This document shows, one piece after another, positions 6,539 through 13,037 of a DNA stretch of 15,105 bases. Within the stretch, counting starts at the first letter, position 1. The number at the start of each line of letters is the position of its first letter. Made by a program: the position numbers and the translations under genes. Location: contig VBEQ01000034.1 in assembly GCA_005881235.1 (NCBI GenBank), forward strand, positions 1 to 15,105, written 5' to 3'. The DNA comes from Chloroflexota bacterium (lineage in GTDB: Bacteria; Chloroflexota; Dormibacteria; CF-121). The notes under the pieces are model-generated. The model saw only the letters and a list, made by a program, of their open reading frames with translations, searched no databases and was not told the DNA's origin.

Positions 6539-8364
6539 TCGCGGCCGTCCGGCTCCTCCTTCCCTTCGCCGCCCGTTACTGGCGCAGCCTCTTGCTCGCA
6601 CTCATGGCGATGGGTGGCGAGATTCTCACCGCGGTGCTGGCGCCCATCCCGATCCAGCGGGCCATCGACCAGGTCATCCGGCCCATCCTCGCCAGTCGCC
6701 AGCACGTCGGCAACCACGAGGTGCTGATGCTGGCCGGTCTTGCGCTGCTCGTCGTCGTGATCGCGTTGCTCGACGCGGGCTTTACCTATCTCGATCTTCG
6801 CCACACAACGCGCAGCGCGCAGCAGGCGGTCACCGACCTACGCCGCGCGCTCTTCGCCCACGTGCAGCGCCTTTCGCTCGCCTTCCATCACGATGCCGAG
6901 ACCAGGCTTGGCGATCTGCAGGTCCGTCTCGGAACCGACGTGCAGGCCCTGCAGGACCTGGTGGCGACGACCCTGAGCAGCTTCATCACCAATACCGGCG
7001 CCGCCATCGTGATGATTGCCTTGCTCTTTCAGGTGGCGCGGCCGATCGGCCTGGTCGTGCTGCTGGGCGCGCTGCCGGTGTTGCTGTTGGCCGGTCACTA
7101 TCGCATCCGGATCAAGCAGGTGAGTCGCGAGGCGCGCAAACGCGAAGGGAGGGTGAGCGCCATCATCAATGAGACCCTGGGCGCCGCGCGACTGGTACAG
7201 GCATACGGGCGCGAGGCTGAGGCCAGTCACCGGATGCATCGCGAGAGTGAAGCGGGGCTGCAGGCCGCGCTTGACGCCGGCGAGCTCCAAGCCCGGGTCC
7301 AGCCGATGGTGGAACTGGCCTCGGCGTTGCTGACCGGATTGGTGCTCGTCCTGGCGGCGACCCTCGCTATCCAGCGCGTGATCACCGTCGGCCAGCTGAC
7401 ACTCGCCATCGCCTACACGCGCGGCACGCTGGGGGCACTGCGGCAGCTGGCGAAGCTTTCCACGCAGACCCAGAAGGCCGCTGTCGGAGCAGAGCGGCTG
7501 AATGAGATCCTCGACAGGGCGCCGGTGATCAACGACCCGGCGCGACCGCAGCGATTGCCGGACGGACCTCTCGCCATCGTCTTCGAGCGCGTGACGTTTG
7601 GCTACCGGCCCGACAACCCGATCCTCATCGACCTGTCATGGACGATTCCCGCGGGCGCATGCGCGGCCCTCGTCGGACCGACCGGGGCGGGCAAAACCAC
7701 GTTACTCTCGCTCGTCCCGCGCTTTTATGACGTGTCGGCCGGGCGCGTGCTGGTCGGCGGCATCGATGTGCGCGACCTCGCGCTGGCCGACCTCCGTGCG
7801 CATGTCACGCTCGTATTGCAGGAAAGCCTGTTGCTGCGCGACACGATCTGGAACAACATCGCCTATGGACGCTCCAATGCGACCCGCCGCCAGATCATGG
7901 CGGCCGCCGACGCGGCCGGCGTGACCAGCTTCATCGATAACCTCGACGAAGGCTTCGACACGATGGTGAGCGAGCGCGGCACGACGCTCTCCGGCGGGCA
8001 GAAACAATGCATCGCCATTGCCCGGGCTCTCCTGCGCGACACGCCCATCGTGATCATGGACGAGCCGACGAGCAACCTCGACCAGGAAACCGAGGCACTG
8101 GTGGTGCGTGGTCTGCAGCGGCTGATGCAGGGCCGCACCTCCATCACCATCGCGCACCGGCCAAGCACGATCCAGCATGCGACCATGATCGCGTCCCTGG
8201 AAGAGGTGGCCGAGGCTCAGCCCGGCGGGAACGTTCGGCCATCCCGGCTGGTCGGGAGCGGGAGACGAGATTCGAACTCGCGACCACCTATTTGGAAAAC
8301 AGGGGCTCTACCAACTGAGCTACTCCCGCGTCGCGGCCGTATTTTATCGCGCGGGCGGCGGTAG
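6535..8364 (+). CDS. ABC exporter with fused membrane and ATPase domains; C-terminal tail aberrant
   Basis: The half-transporter has an N-terminal six-helix membrane domain (hydrophobic segments at about 17-37, 64-84, 148-187 and 260-300) and a complete ATPase: Walker A GPTGAGKTT (381-389), Q-loop Gln429, signature LSGGQKQ (485-491), Walker B IVIMDE (505-510), D-loop SNLD and switch His541. It would act as a homodimer or heterodimer exporting a lipid, glycolipid or drug; the glycan-gene context favours a lipid-linked glycan. The GTG start overlaps the upstream stop (GTGA). The end is odd. After His541 the expected 'ADRI-x-VL-x-x-GR-x-x-E-x-G' segment is distorted (HATMIASLEEVAEAQPGG). From residue 575 the frame is antisense to tRNA-Gly and ends only at 8362-8364. 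The last 35 residues are therefore probably not evolved protein sequence, and the native end is lost or lies before 8257. Confidence 0.86.
   Translation: MIAAVRLLLPFAARYWRSLLLALMAMGGEILTAVLAPIPIQRAIDQVIRPILASRQHVGNHEVLMLAGLALLVVVIALLDAGFTYLDLRHTTRSAQQAVTDLRRALFAHVQRLSLAFHHDAETRLGDLQVRLGTDVQALQDLVATTLSSFITNTGAAIVMIALLFQVARPIGLVVLLGALPVLLLAGHYRIRIKQVSREARKREGRVSAIINETLGAARLVQAYGREAEASHRMHRESEAGLQAALDAGELQARVQPMVELASALLTGLVLVLAATLAIQRVITVGQLTLAIAYTRGTLGALRQLAKLSTQTQKAAVGAERLNEILDRAPVINDPARPQRLPDGPLAIVFERVTFGYRPDNPILIDLSWTIPAGACAALVGPTGAGKTTLLSLVPRFYDVSAGRVLVGGIDVRDLALADLRAHVTLVLQESLLLRDTIWNNIAYGRSNATRRQIMAAADAAGVTSFIDNLDEGFDTMVSERGTTLSGGQKQCIAIARALLRDTPIVIMDEPTSNLDQETEALVVRGLQRLMQGRTSITIAHRPSTIQHATMIASLEEVAEAQPGGNVRPSRLVGSGRRDSNSRPPIWKTGALPTELLPRRGRILSRGRR
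8257..8329 (-). tRNA. tRNA-Gly (anticodon UCC)
   Basis: The complement folds into a full 73-base cloverleaf. Acceptor GCGGGAG pairs with CTCCCGC, the D arm is GCTC-AGTTGGTA-GAGC, and the anticodon stem CCTGT/ATAGG includes one G-U pair. The loop TTTCCAA puts UCC at positions 34-36 (plus-strand 8294-8296), and the T arm is GCGAG-TTCGAAT-CTCGT. The discriminator base is U, as in bacterial tRNA-Gly, followed by CCC, so CCA is not encoded. It reads GGA codons. It lies 40 bases downstream of moaDE on the same strand, and its 3' end faces the truncated ABC exporter gene. Confidence 0.95.
8341..8346 (-). promoter_or_regulatory. Candidate -10 box of tRNA-Gly
   Basis: The complement reads TAAAAT, one mismatch from TATAAT, ending 11 bases before the first base of the mature tRNA. 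It is the only A/T-rich patch in a GC-rich spacer. No good -35 is visible at 16-18 bases, so the tRNA may have its own promoter, be co-transcribed with moaDE, or both. Confidence 0.45.
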
Positions 8365-8369
8365 CGACC

Positions 8370-9041
8370 TTACGGGCGGTCGTCGATCCAGGCCTCGCCT
8401 TCGGTGTAGACCTCTTTCTTCCAGATCGGCACCGTGTGCTTCAGCTCGTCGATGAGCCACTCGCAGGCGTCGAACGCCTCGCCGCGATGCGACGCCGCCA
8501 CGGCGATCACCACGCTGACCTCCCCCACCGCCAGGGTCCCAATCCGGTGGACCACCGCGACGCCTGAAATCGGCCAGCGACGGCGCGCCTCCTCCGCGAG
8601 GTCCTCCATCTGCTTGCCCGCCATCGACCCATAGGCCTCGTAGACCAGCGCCCGAACCTGTTTGCCGCGCGAATGCTCGCGGACGATGCCCTGGAACAGC
8701 ACCAGTGCCCCATCCGCGTCGCTGCGGATCCCCTGCGCAATGGCCATCGGGTCGAGGGACTCCTCGCGCAAGTCCACCACACCACGCCGCTCGCCGATGG
8801 CGCCTCCACTCACGGGCGGAATCACGGCCAGCTCGTCACCCTCTTTCAGGGGGTCATCCCATCCCGCGTACTCCGAGTTCACCGCACATCGGAAGGAGCG
8901 CGGAAGCGGCCCAAGGTCAAATTGCGTGCTCAGCTGACTCCAGGCGTCCGCGGCGGTCGCCCCGGCCGGCAGCGCCAGGTCAATATTGGGCTGCCCGACC
9001 AGCTCGCGGGGCTTGGCAAAGAGCACCACGCGTACCTTCAT
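8370..9041 (-). CDS. moaDE: MoaD-MoaE fusion, molybdopterin synthase
   Basis: One 223-residue chain carries both subunits of molybdopterin synthase, which inserts two sulfurs into cyclic pyranopterin monophosphate in molybdenum-cofactor synthesis. Residues 1-80 are a MoaD ubiquitin-like domain (MKVRVVLFAKPRELVG, DELAVIPPVSGG) ending in the Gly79-Gly80 that carries the thiocarboxylate. Residues 81-223 are MoaE, with VLFQGIVREHSRGK (114-127), HRIGTLAVGE (165-174), ASHRGEAFDACEWLIDELK (183-201) and IWKKEVYTEGEAW (206-218). Lys201 and Lys208 match the spacing of the catalytic lysines known as K119 and K126 in E. coli MoaE. In the mycobacterial fusion MoaX the chain is cleaved after the glycines; the same is needed here if Gly80 is to be thiocarboxylated, but that is inference. 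It starts 4 bases after the phosphoesterase stop, last in the cof operon. Confidence 0.93.
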   Translation of the reverse strand: MKVRVVLFAKPRELVGQPNIDLALPAGATAADAWSQLSTQFDLGPLPRSFRCAVNSEYAGWDDPLKEGDELAVIPPVSGGAIGERRGVVDLREESLDPMAIAQGIRSDADGALVLFQGIVREHSRGKQVRALVYEAYGSMAGKQMEDLAEEARRRWPISGVAVVHRIGTLAVGEVSVVIAVAASHRGEAFDACEWLIDELKHTVPIWKKEVYTEGEAWIDDRP

Positions 9042-9045
9042 GGCG

Positions 9046-9531
9046 TCATGATACGGCCGCTCGTTTGGGGAATTTGGGAACCAATATCTTCTCCACCCGC
9101 AGCTCTCCCTCGAATGCCAGCCGGGCCATCGACCGCTCTGTGCCGCCGAACTGCGGACGCGTCGCCGTCCCCGGGTTGATGAAGCGGGTTCGCCCGATCA
9201 CCTCGTCGCGAAAACGGTGGGTGTGGCCGTGGATCACGACGTCGAACCCGGCCGCCCAGCGCGCCCGCTGTTTGTCGAGGTCGTGGACCATGCCGAGACG
9301 CCAGCGTCCGATCGTGCCCTCGATCGTCGTCGGGTAGCGCGAGTCGCTGGGCGCATTGCCGTTGACCACCACCAGCCGTCCAAGGCGGCGCAGTCCCTCG
9401 AGGACATCGGCGCTGCCCCAGTCGCCCGCGTGCCAGATCTCATCCACACCCGCGAATTCCTTCGCCACGTAAGCCAGAAGCGCCTCGATGTCGAAGCTCC
9501 CCTGCGTGTCGGCAAGCAGTCCGATCTTCAT
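9046..9531 (-). CDS. YfcE/MJ0936-like metallophosphoesterase with altered metal-site motif
   Basis: The 161 residues fit the small calcineurin-like phosphoesterases of the YfcE/MJ0936 group, which hydrolyse phosphodiesters with two divalent metals. Visible motifs are LADTQGSFD at 6-14, HAGDWG at 34-39, VNGNAPSD at 56-63, VHD with His83, and the C-terminal HGHTH at 101-105. The first motif is normally D-x-H; here it is Asp8-Thr9-Gln10, so one metal-binding histidine is replaced by glutamine. The NGN motif is also usually followed by C/H-D. The protein may still bind metal with changed affinity or substrate. Its ATG overlaps the cofE stop (ATGA) and moaDE follows 4 bases after its stop, so it is translated with the cofactor genes. 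A housekeeping phosphodiesterase is the safe call; any role in cofactor metabolism is inferred from position only. Confidence 0.87.
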   Translation of the reverse strand: MKIGLLADTQGSFDIEALLAYVAKEFAGVDEIWHAGDWGSADVLEGLRRLGRLVVVNGNAPSDSRYPTTIEGTIGRWRLGMVHDLDKQRARWAAGFDVVIHGHTHRFRDEVIGRTRFINPGTATRPQFGGTERSMARLAFEGELRVEKILVPKFPKRAAVS

Positions 9532-10277
9532 CGAAACAGGTCGGTCGCCGGATCCCGCAAAAGCGTCTGCACGCGGCCGTCGCCGGCCGCGGAGGCTCCA
9601 CGGATCAGGGCGACCGGGACCCGGTCCAGTTTACCCATCACCAGCTCCGCCGCGGAAGCGAGCTCATCGACGATCGCCAGCTCGGTGCCCTGTAACTCAT
9701 AGCCGCCTGGGTCCTCCTGGCCCCGGTAGTCACGCATCGCCATGACGCCGGCCGCGCCGATGGCGACGTTGACCTGCCCTTCGCGCCACGGCCGGCCGAA
9801 GCTGTCGGAAATCACGATGCCGACCTCGACACCCGACAATCCCTGGAGACCTGCCCGCAGCCGCCGGGCCGATTCGTCGGGGTGCTCGGGGAGCAAGACG
9901 ACCATCTCCTTGCCCCCCGTATTCGATCGATCGACGCCGCTGTTGGCACAGATGAAACCATGTCGCGTTTCCGTGATCAGGACGCGCGGAGCCTCACGGA
10001 CGATCCGCACCGACTCAGACAGTATGACCTCAACGTGGCGCGGGTCGAAGCCGATTCGCTGGCCGATCTCGGTTGCCCGCACGGATGGATGCACCCGGTC
10101 GAGTGACACCACCCGGCCTTCGGCTTTCGACACCACCTTCTGGGTGATGACGACAACATCGCCTTCCTCGAGAGACATGCCAAGCCGCGCAAGCGCGTCG
10201 CCGATGAGGTCAGGCAGCGACGCGCCCTTGACGATCTCAGGGAGGCCGGCGACGGGATAGATCGAGACCGCACTCAA
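9528..10277 (-). CDS. cofE: Coenzyme F420-0:L-glutamate ligase, stand-alone CofE
   Basis: CofE adds gamma-linked glutamates to F420-0 using GTP, the last step of F420 synthesis. The 249-residue length is that of the single-domain archaeal/Chloroflexota-type enzyme; the mycobacterial FbiB carries an extra nitroreductase-like domain that is absent here. Conserved stretches are VVVITQKVVSKAEGR (41-55), LITETRHGFICANSGVDRSN (100-119), GIVISDSFGRPWREGQVNVA (153-172), RGQEDPGGYEL (185-195) and IVDELASAAELVMGK (202-216). The start is TTG at 10277, whose bases overlap the cofC stop (TTGA), the coupling pattern used throughout this operon. Its own stop overlaps the phosphoesterase ATG. Number of glutamates added cannot be predicted. 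Confidence 0.93.
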   Translation of the reverse strand: MSAVSIYPVAGLPEIVKGASLPDLIGDALARLGMSLEEGDVVVITQKVVSKAEGRVVSLDRVHPSVRATEIGQRIGFDPRHVEVILSESVRIVREAPRVLITETRHGFICANSGVDRSNTGGKEMVVLLPEHPDESARRLRAGLQGLSGVEVGIVISDSFGRPWREGQVNVAIGAAGVMAMRDYRGQEDPGGYELQGTELAIVDELASAAELVMGKLDRVPVALIRGASAAGDGRVQTLLRDPATDLFR

Positions 10278-10942
10278 GCGTACGGCGGCGTGCTCGCAAG
10301 CGCCCGATCGGCGACGCCGAGTTCCTGCAGCAGGCGACGCGTCGCGGTGTCACGGGGTAGCTGCATGAAGGCAATGACGTCCTCGGGCCGGTCGAGGTCG
10401 TATCGGAGGCCCTCAACGTCCCTGACCGCCAAACTGCGGTTGGCGCGCCGCGCCTCCGCCTGGTGCAGGCTGAAGCTGTCCTCGCCGAAGCGCAGCGTGA
10501 TCGCGTGCGGCGGCACGAGCCGCAGCCCGTTGGTGCCGAGGCGCTCGCGATCTGGTGCGAGCACCACCTCGATTTCCGGCCGGTACGTACATAGATCGGA
10601 CAGCTCTCGCGGCGTCACCGCGGGAACATCGCCTGGAATCGTGAGCGCGGCCGTGAAGCCTCGCTCCCAGGCCGCGGCGAACCCCTGTCGCACCGCCGCG
10701 CTCTGACCCTGGCCAATGCGGTCGACCAGCGGCTCGAGGCCGAAGCGACGCCCTTCTTCGAGGATGTCCGGGTCGTCCGAAATGACGAAGCGCCCGTACA
10801 TCGTCAGCGTCGTCACCGCCGCAAAGACCTCGCGGGCCATCACGCCGGCCAGCTGTTCGCGCTCGGGCTCGCTCAAGACCGGCTCGAGCCGATGTTTGGC
10901 GCGGCGCGGTGACTTGACCGGGACGACGATGGCGAGGGTCAC
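10274..10942 (-). CDS. cofC: Guanylyltransferase of F420 synthesis, CofC/FbiD
   Basis: CofC uses GTP to activate 2-phospho-L-lactate (or phosphoenolpyruvate in FbiD-type enzymes) into the guanylylated intermediate consumed by CofD. The 222-residue Rossmann-like nucleotidyltransferase shows AIVVPVKSPRRAKHRLEPVL (4-23), TIPGDVPAVTPRELSDL (101-117), DRERLGTNGLRL (131-142), FGEDSFSLH (152-160) and DVEGLRYDLDRPEDV near the end, all placed as in the family. Which three-carbon substrate is used cannot be told by eye. The GTG start overlaps the cofD stop by 4 bases (GTGA), and its TGA overlaps the cofE TTG. It is the middle gene of a cofD-cofC-cofE set, so the pathway assignment is firm. Confidence 0.92.
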   Translation of the reverse strand: MTLAIVVPVKSPRRAKHRLEPVLSEPEREQLAGVMAREVFAAVTTLTMYGRFVISDDPDILEEGRRFGLEPLVDRIGQGQSAAVRQGFAAAWERGFTAALTIPGDVPAVTPRELSDLCTYRPEIEVVLAPDRERLGTNGLRLVPPHAITLRFGEDSFSLHQAEARRANRSLAVRDVEGLRYDLDRPEDVIAFMQLPRDTATRRLLQELGVADRALASTPPYA

Positions 10943-11889
10943 GCGGCCGCCGGTTCCCGCAGCAGGTCCACCGCGGTTGAGGCGACGTCGCGAGCCGAAT
11001 CGACATCATCCAGCATCGTCGGCCGCAATGCGATCCGGTAGCCGAGGGCCGCGATCGCCGGCGCAAGCGCCGCATCTTCGGTGTCGAGAACGAAGCCGCT
11101 GGCGAGATCCTGGTATCGCTCCGCGACCCCGAGCGCATCCGGCCGTGCGCCCTCCGCGCGCAGGAGCTCGACGGTCGGTCCTTTGACGGCGCGACCGCCG
11201 ATGAGCGGCGAGACGGCCACAGTTTTCTCGCGGGCGGCGCGCAGCAGCGACCGCATGCCGGGCACGCGCAGAATCGGTCCGATGCTGATGCTCGGGTTGC
11301 TCGGTGCGATCAGCACCAAGCGAGCCGCCGCGAGCGCCTCCGCAATCCCCGGCGCCGGGCTGGCCTCGTCGAGCCCGGTCCAGTAAATCTCGCGGACCGC
11401 CGGCCGCCAGCGTTCGCGGACGAAGTACTCCTGAAAATGCAGATCGCCCGCGTCGGTTTTGAGCCGGGTCTCGATCCGAGCGTCGCTCATGGGAAGGATC
11501 CGGCTGCGGACGCCCAAGCGCTCCGCGAGCTCCGCGGTTACCCGATGGAGGGGCGCACCGGCGGCGAGCCGTCCAGTCCGATACAAGTGCGTCGCGAGAT
11601 CACGGTCACCCAGCTGGAACCAGGATCGGTCCGTCAGATGGCCGAAGGCCGCCTGAGTGGTGAACGTGTCGCCGCGGATCCCCCAGCCACGCGACTCATC
11701 CGCTACGCCGGCCAGCCAGTAGGTGACCGTATCGAGATCGGGGGCGATATAGAGGCCGTGCCACCACATGTCGTCGCCGGTATTGCCGATCACAGTGATT
11801 TCTTCGGGCGGCACCACGCGCACCAGCCCCCGGAGAAATCGCGCTGCACCCACGCCGCCCGCAAGGACGGCGACAGGCCACGCACTCAT
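10939..11889 (-). CDS. cofD: 2-phospho-L-lactate (or PEP) transferase, CofD/FbiA
   Basis: CofD transfers the phospholactyl or enolpyruvyl phosphate moiety from its guanylylated donor to the deazaflavin Fo, making F420-0 or dehydro-F420-0. The 316-residue length is typical. Motifs: VAVLAGGVGAARFLRGL (6-22), TVIGNTGDD (32-40), HGLYIAPDLDTVTYWLAG (44-61), DESRGWGIRGDTF (64-76), FQLGDRDLATHLYRT (91-105) and the substrate loop APSNPSISIGPIL (193-205). The ATG at 11889 has no Shine-Dalgarno but sits 6 bases after a good -10 hexamer, so its mRNA may be leaderless. It heads a minus-strand operon with cofC, cofE, a phosphoesterase and moaDE, and is divergent from uppP with only 19 bases between. The Fo synthase genes are not in the window. 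Confidence 0.94.
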   Translation of the reverse strand: MSAWPVAVLAGGVGAARFLRGLVRVVPPEEITVIGNTGDDMWWHGLYIAPDLDTVTYWLAGVADESRGWGIRGDTFTTQAAFGHLTDRSWFQLGDRDLATHLYRTGRLAAGAPLHRVTAELAERLGVRSRILPMSDARIETRLKTDAGDLHFQEYFVRERWRPAVREIYWTGLDEASPAPGIAEALAAARLVLIAPSNPSISIGPILRVPGMRSLLRAAREKTVAVSPLIGGRAVKGPTVELLRAEGARPDALGVAERYQDLASGFVLDTEDAALAPAIAALGYRIALRPTMLDDVDSARDVASTAVDLLREPAAA

Positions 11890-11895
11890 TCGAGC

Positions 11896-11901
11896 ATCAT
11901 A
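11896..11901 (-). promoter_or_regulatory. Candidate -10 box for a leaderless cofD operon transcript
   Basis: The complement reads TATGAT, one mismatch from TATAAT, followed by gctcga and then the cofD ATG. Transcription would start at or next to the A of ATG, which explains the missing Shine-Dalgarno. The -35 region falls inside uppP and matches the consensus poorly. Confidence 0.45.
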
Positions 11902-11908
11902 GGAAACA

Positions 11909-12751
11909 ATGTCACTCTTCCAGGCCCTCGTATTGGCCTTACTTCAGGGCGTCACCGAGCTCTTCCCGGTGAGCAGCCTCGGACATACCGTCATCCTGCC
12001 CAAGCTGCTGGGCTGGAATATCAATCAGGCCGATCCGACCTTCCTCGCCTTCGTGGTCCTGCTCCACGTCGGAACGGCCATCGCCCTGGCGATCTATTTC
12101 TGGCGCGACTGGCTGGCCATCGTCCGGGCGGTATTCCGCAGCATGGTCGACGGCCGGATGCACGGCACGGCAGAGGAACGCCTCGGCTGGCGGCTGATCG
12201 CGGGGACCGTCCCCGCCGGCCTCGTGGGCGTCCTGTTCCAGAAACAGGTGCAGAGCTTATTTGGCAACCCCCGTGCGGCGGCCGCTTTTCTGATCGCGAA
12301 CGGCGTCATCATGTTCGTCGGGGAGCGGGTTCGCCGCCGCGCCGTGGCAGTCGACGATGGCCGGACGAAGCTCGACGCCCTCCCGGTGCGAACCGCGGTT
12401 GGCATCGGTTCGGCGCAGATCCTTGCGCTGCTGCCGGGCATCTCCCGCTCCGGGACCACGATGGTGGCCGGCCTGCTTGCCAACCTCACGCACGAGGCCG
12501 CCGCGCGCTTCGCGTTCCTACTGGCGACGCCCATCATTCTTGGCGCCGGCGTTCTCAAAATCCCGGACCTCTTCACCCCGGTCGCGTTTCCCCATCTCGC
12601 GGTCTACCTGGCTGGAGGCGTGATGGCCGGCGTGGCGGCCTTCCTGAGCGTCGCCTACCTCATGCGATACTTTCGGGTGGGACGGCTTGATCCATTTGCC
12701 TACTATTGCGCGGCGTTCGGGGTCGTTTCCCTGATCCTGCTCAGCCGCTGA
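11909..12751 (+). CDS. uppP: Undecaprenyl-diphosphate phosphatase, UppP/BacA
   Basis: This integral membrane enzyme (280 residues, about eight hydrophobic segments) removes one phosphate from undecaprenyl diphosphate, recycling the lipid carrier for peptidoglycan and other wall glycans; overexpression gives bacitracin resistance. The N-terminal motif LLQGVTELFPVSSLGHTVIL (11-30) contains the (E/Q)XXXE pair as Gln13 and Glu17, plus His26. The second motif PGISRSGTTM starts at Pro176, with Arg180 at the expected catalytic position. An AGGAAA ribosome-binding site lies just before the ATG. It is divergent from cofD. A small membrane-protein gene follows 15 bases after its stop on the same strand. 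The nearby glycan operon would consume the same carrier if it builds a lipid-linked polymer, but that link is inference. Confidence 0.95.
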   Translation: MSLFQALVLALLQGVTELFPVSSLGHTVILPKLLGWNINQADPTFLAFVVLLHVGTAIALAIYFWRDWLAIVRAVFRSMVDGRMHGTAEERLGWRLIAGTVPAGLVGVLFQKQVQSLFGNPRAAAAFLIANGVIMFVGERVRRRAVAVDDGRTKLDALPVRTAVGIGSAQILALLPGISRSGTTMVAGLLANLTHEAAARFAFLLATPIILGAGVLKIPDLFTPVAFPHLAVYLAGGVMAGVAAFLSVAYLMRYFRVGRLDPFAYYCAAFGVVSLILLSR

Positions 12752-12766
12752 CCTTCAGGAGGACCC

Positions 12767-13021
12767 ATGCAAGATAACGCGCTGCAGAACAATCCGCTTG
12801 CCTTTTTCGCGGGCCTCGTGCTCTTCTTTGCCGGCCTCCTGGTAGCGCTCTTCTACCTCATCGTGCGGACCGCCACCGAGACCACGATCCTGCCGGGACA
12901 GCATTTCCGGCTCAAGCACTTCATTTTGGCGCTGGTCGTCGCGGCGGCCGGCGCGGTGCTCGCCTCCTTCGCCCGTCCGCGCGGATCGGCGATGTCCGAT
13001 CGGACCAGCTTTAACGGCTAA
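12767..13021 (+). CDS. Small two-helix membrane protein, unknown function
   Basis: The 84-residue product has a short polar N-terminus (MQDNALQNN), a hydrophobic helix at about 11-35 (PLAFFAGLVLFFAGLLVALF and on), a polar loop and a second helix at about 50-68 (FILALVVAAAGAVLASFA), then a short basic/polar tail. A strong Shine-Dalgarno, AGGAGG at 12757-12762, lies 4 bases before the ATG, which supports real translation. It follows uppP by 15 bases and precedes the oxidoreductase by 16 bases, so it is probably co-transcribed with both. I recognise no family. Confidence 0.78.
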   Translation: MQDNALQNNPLAFFAGLVLFFAGLLVALFYLIVRTATETTILPGQHFRLKHFILALVVAAAGAVLASFARPRGSAMSDRTSFNG

Positions 13022-13037
13022 GGCGGACAATTAGCGC

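Noticed and set aside
8007..8318. 103-codon plus-strand frame ending TRFELATTYLENRGSTN
   Set aside because: The frame is a +1 shadow of the exporter ATPase domain followed by antisense tRNA, a common spurious-protein pattern.
10413..11138. 241-codon minus-strand open frame over cofC and the end of cofD
   Set aside because: It is in another frame of two well-supported genes and is Arg-rich without motifs.
11437..12690. 417-codon plus-strand open frame across cofD and uppP
   Set aside because: It runs antisense to cofD and out of frame over uppP, both certain genes, and shows no domain.
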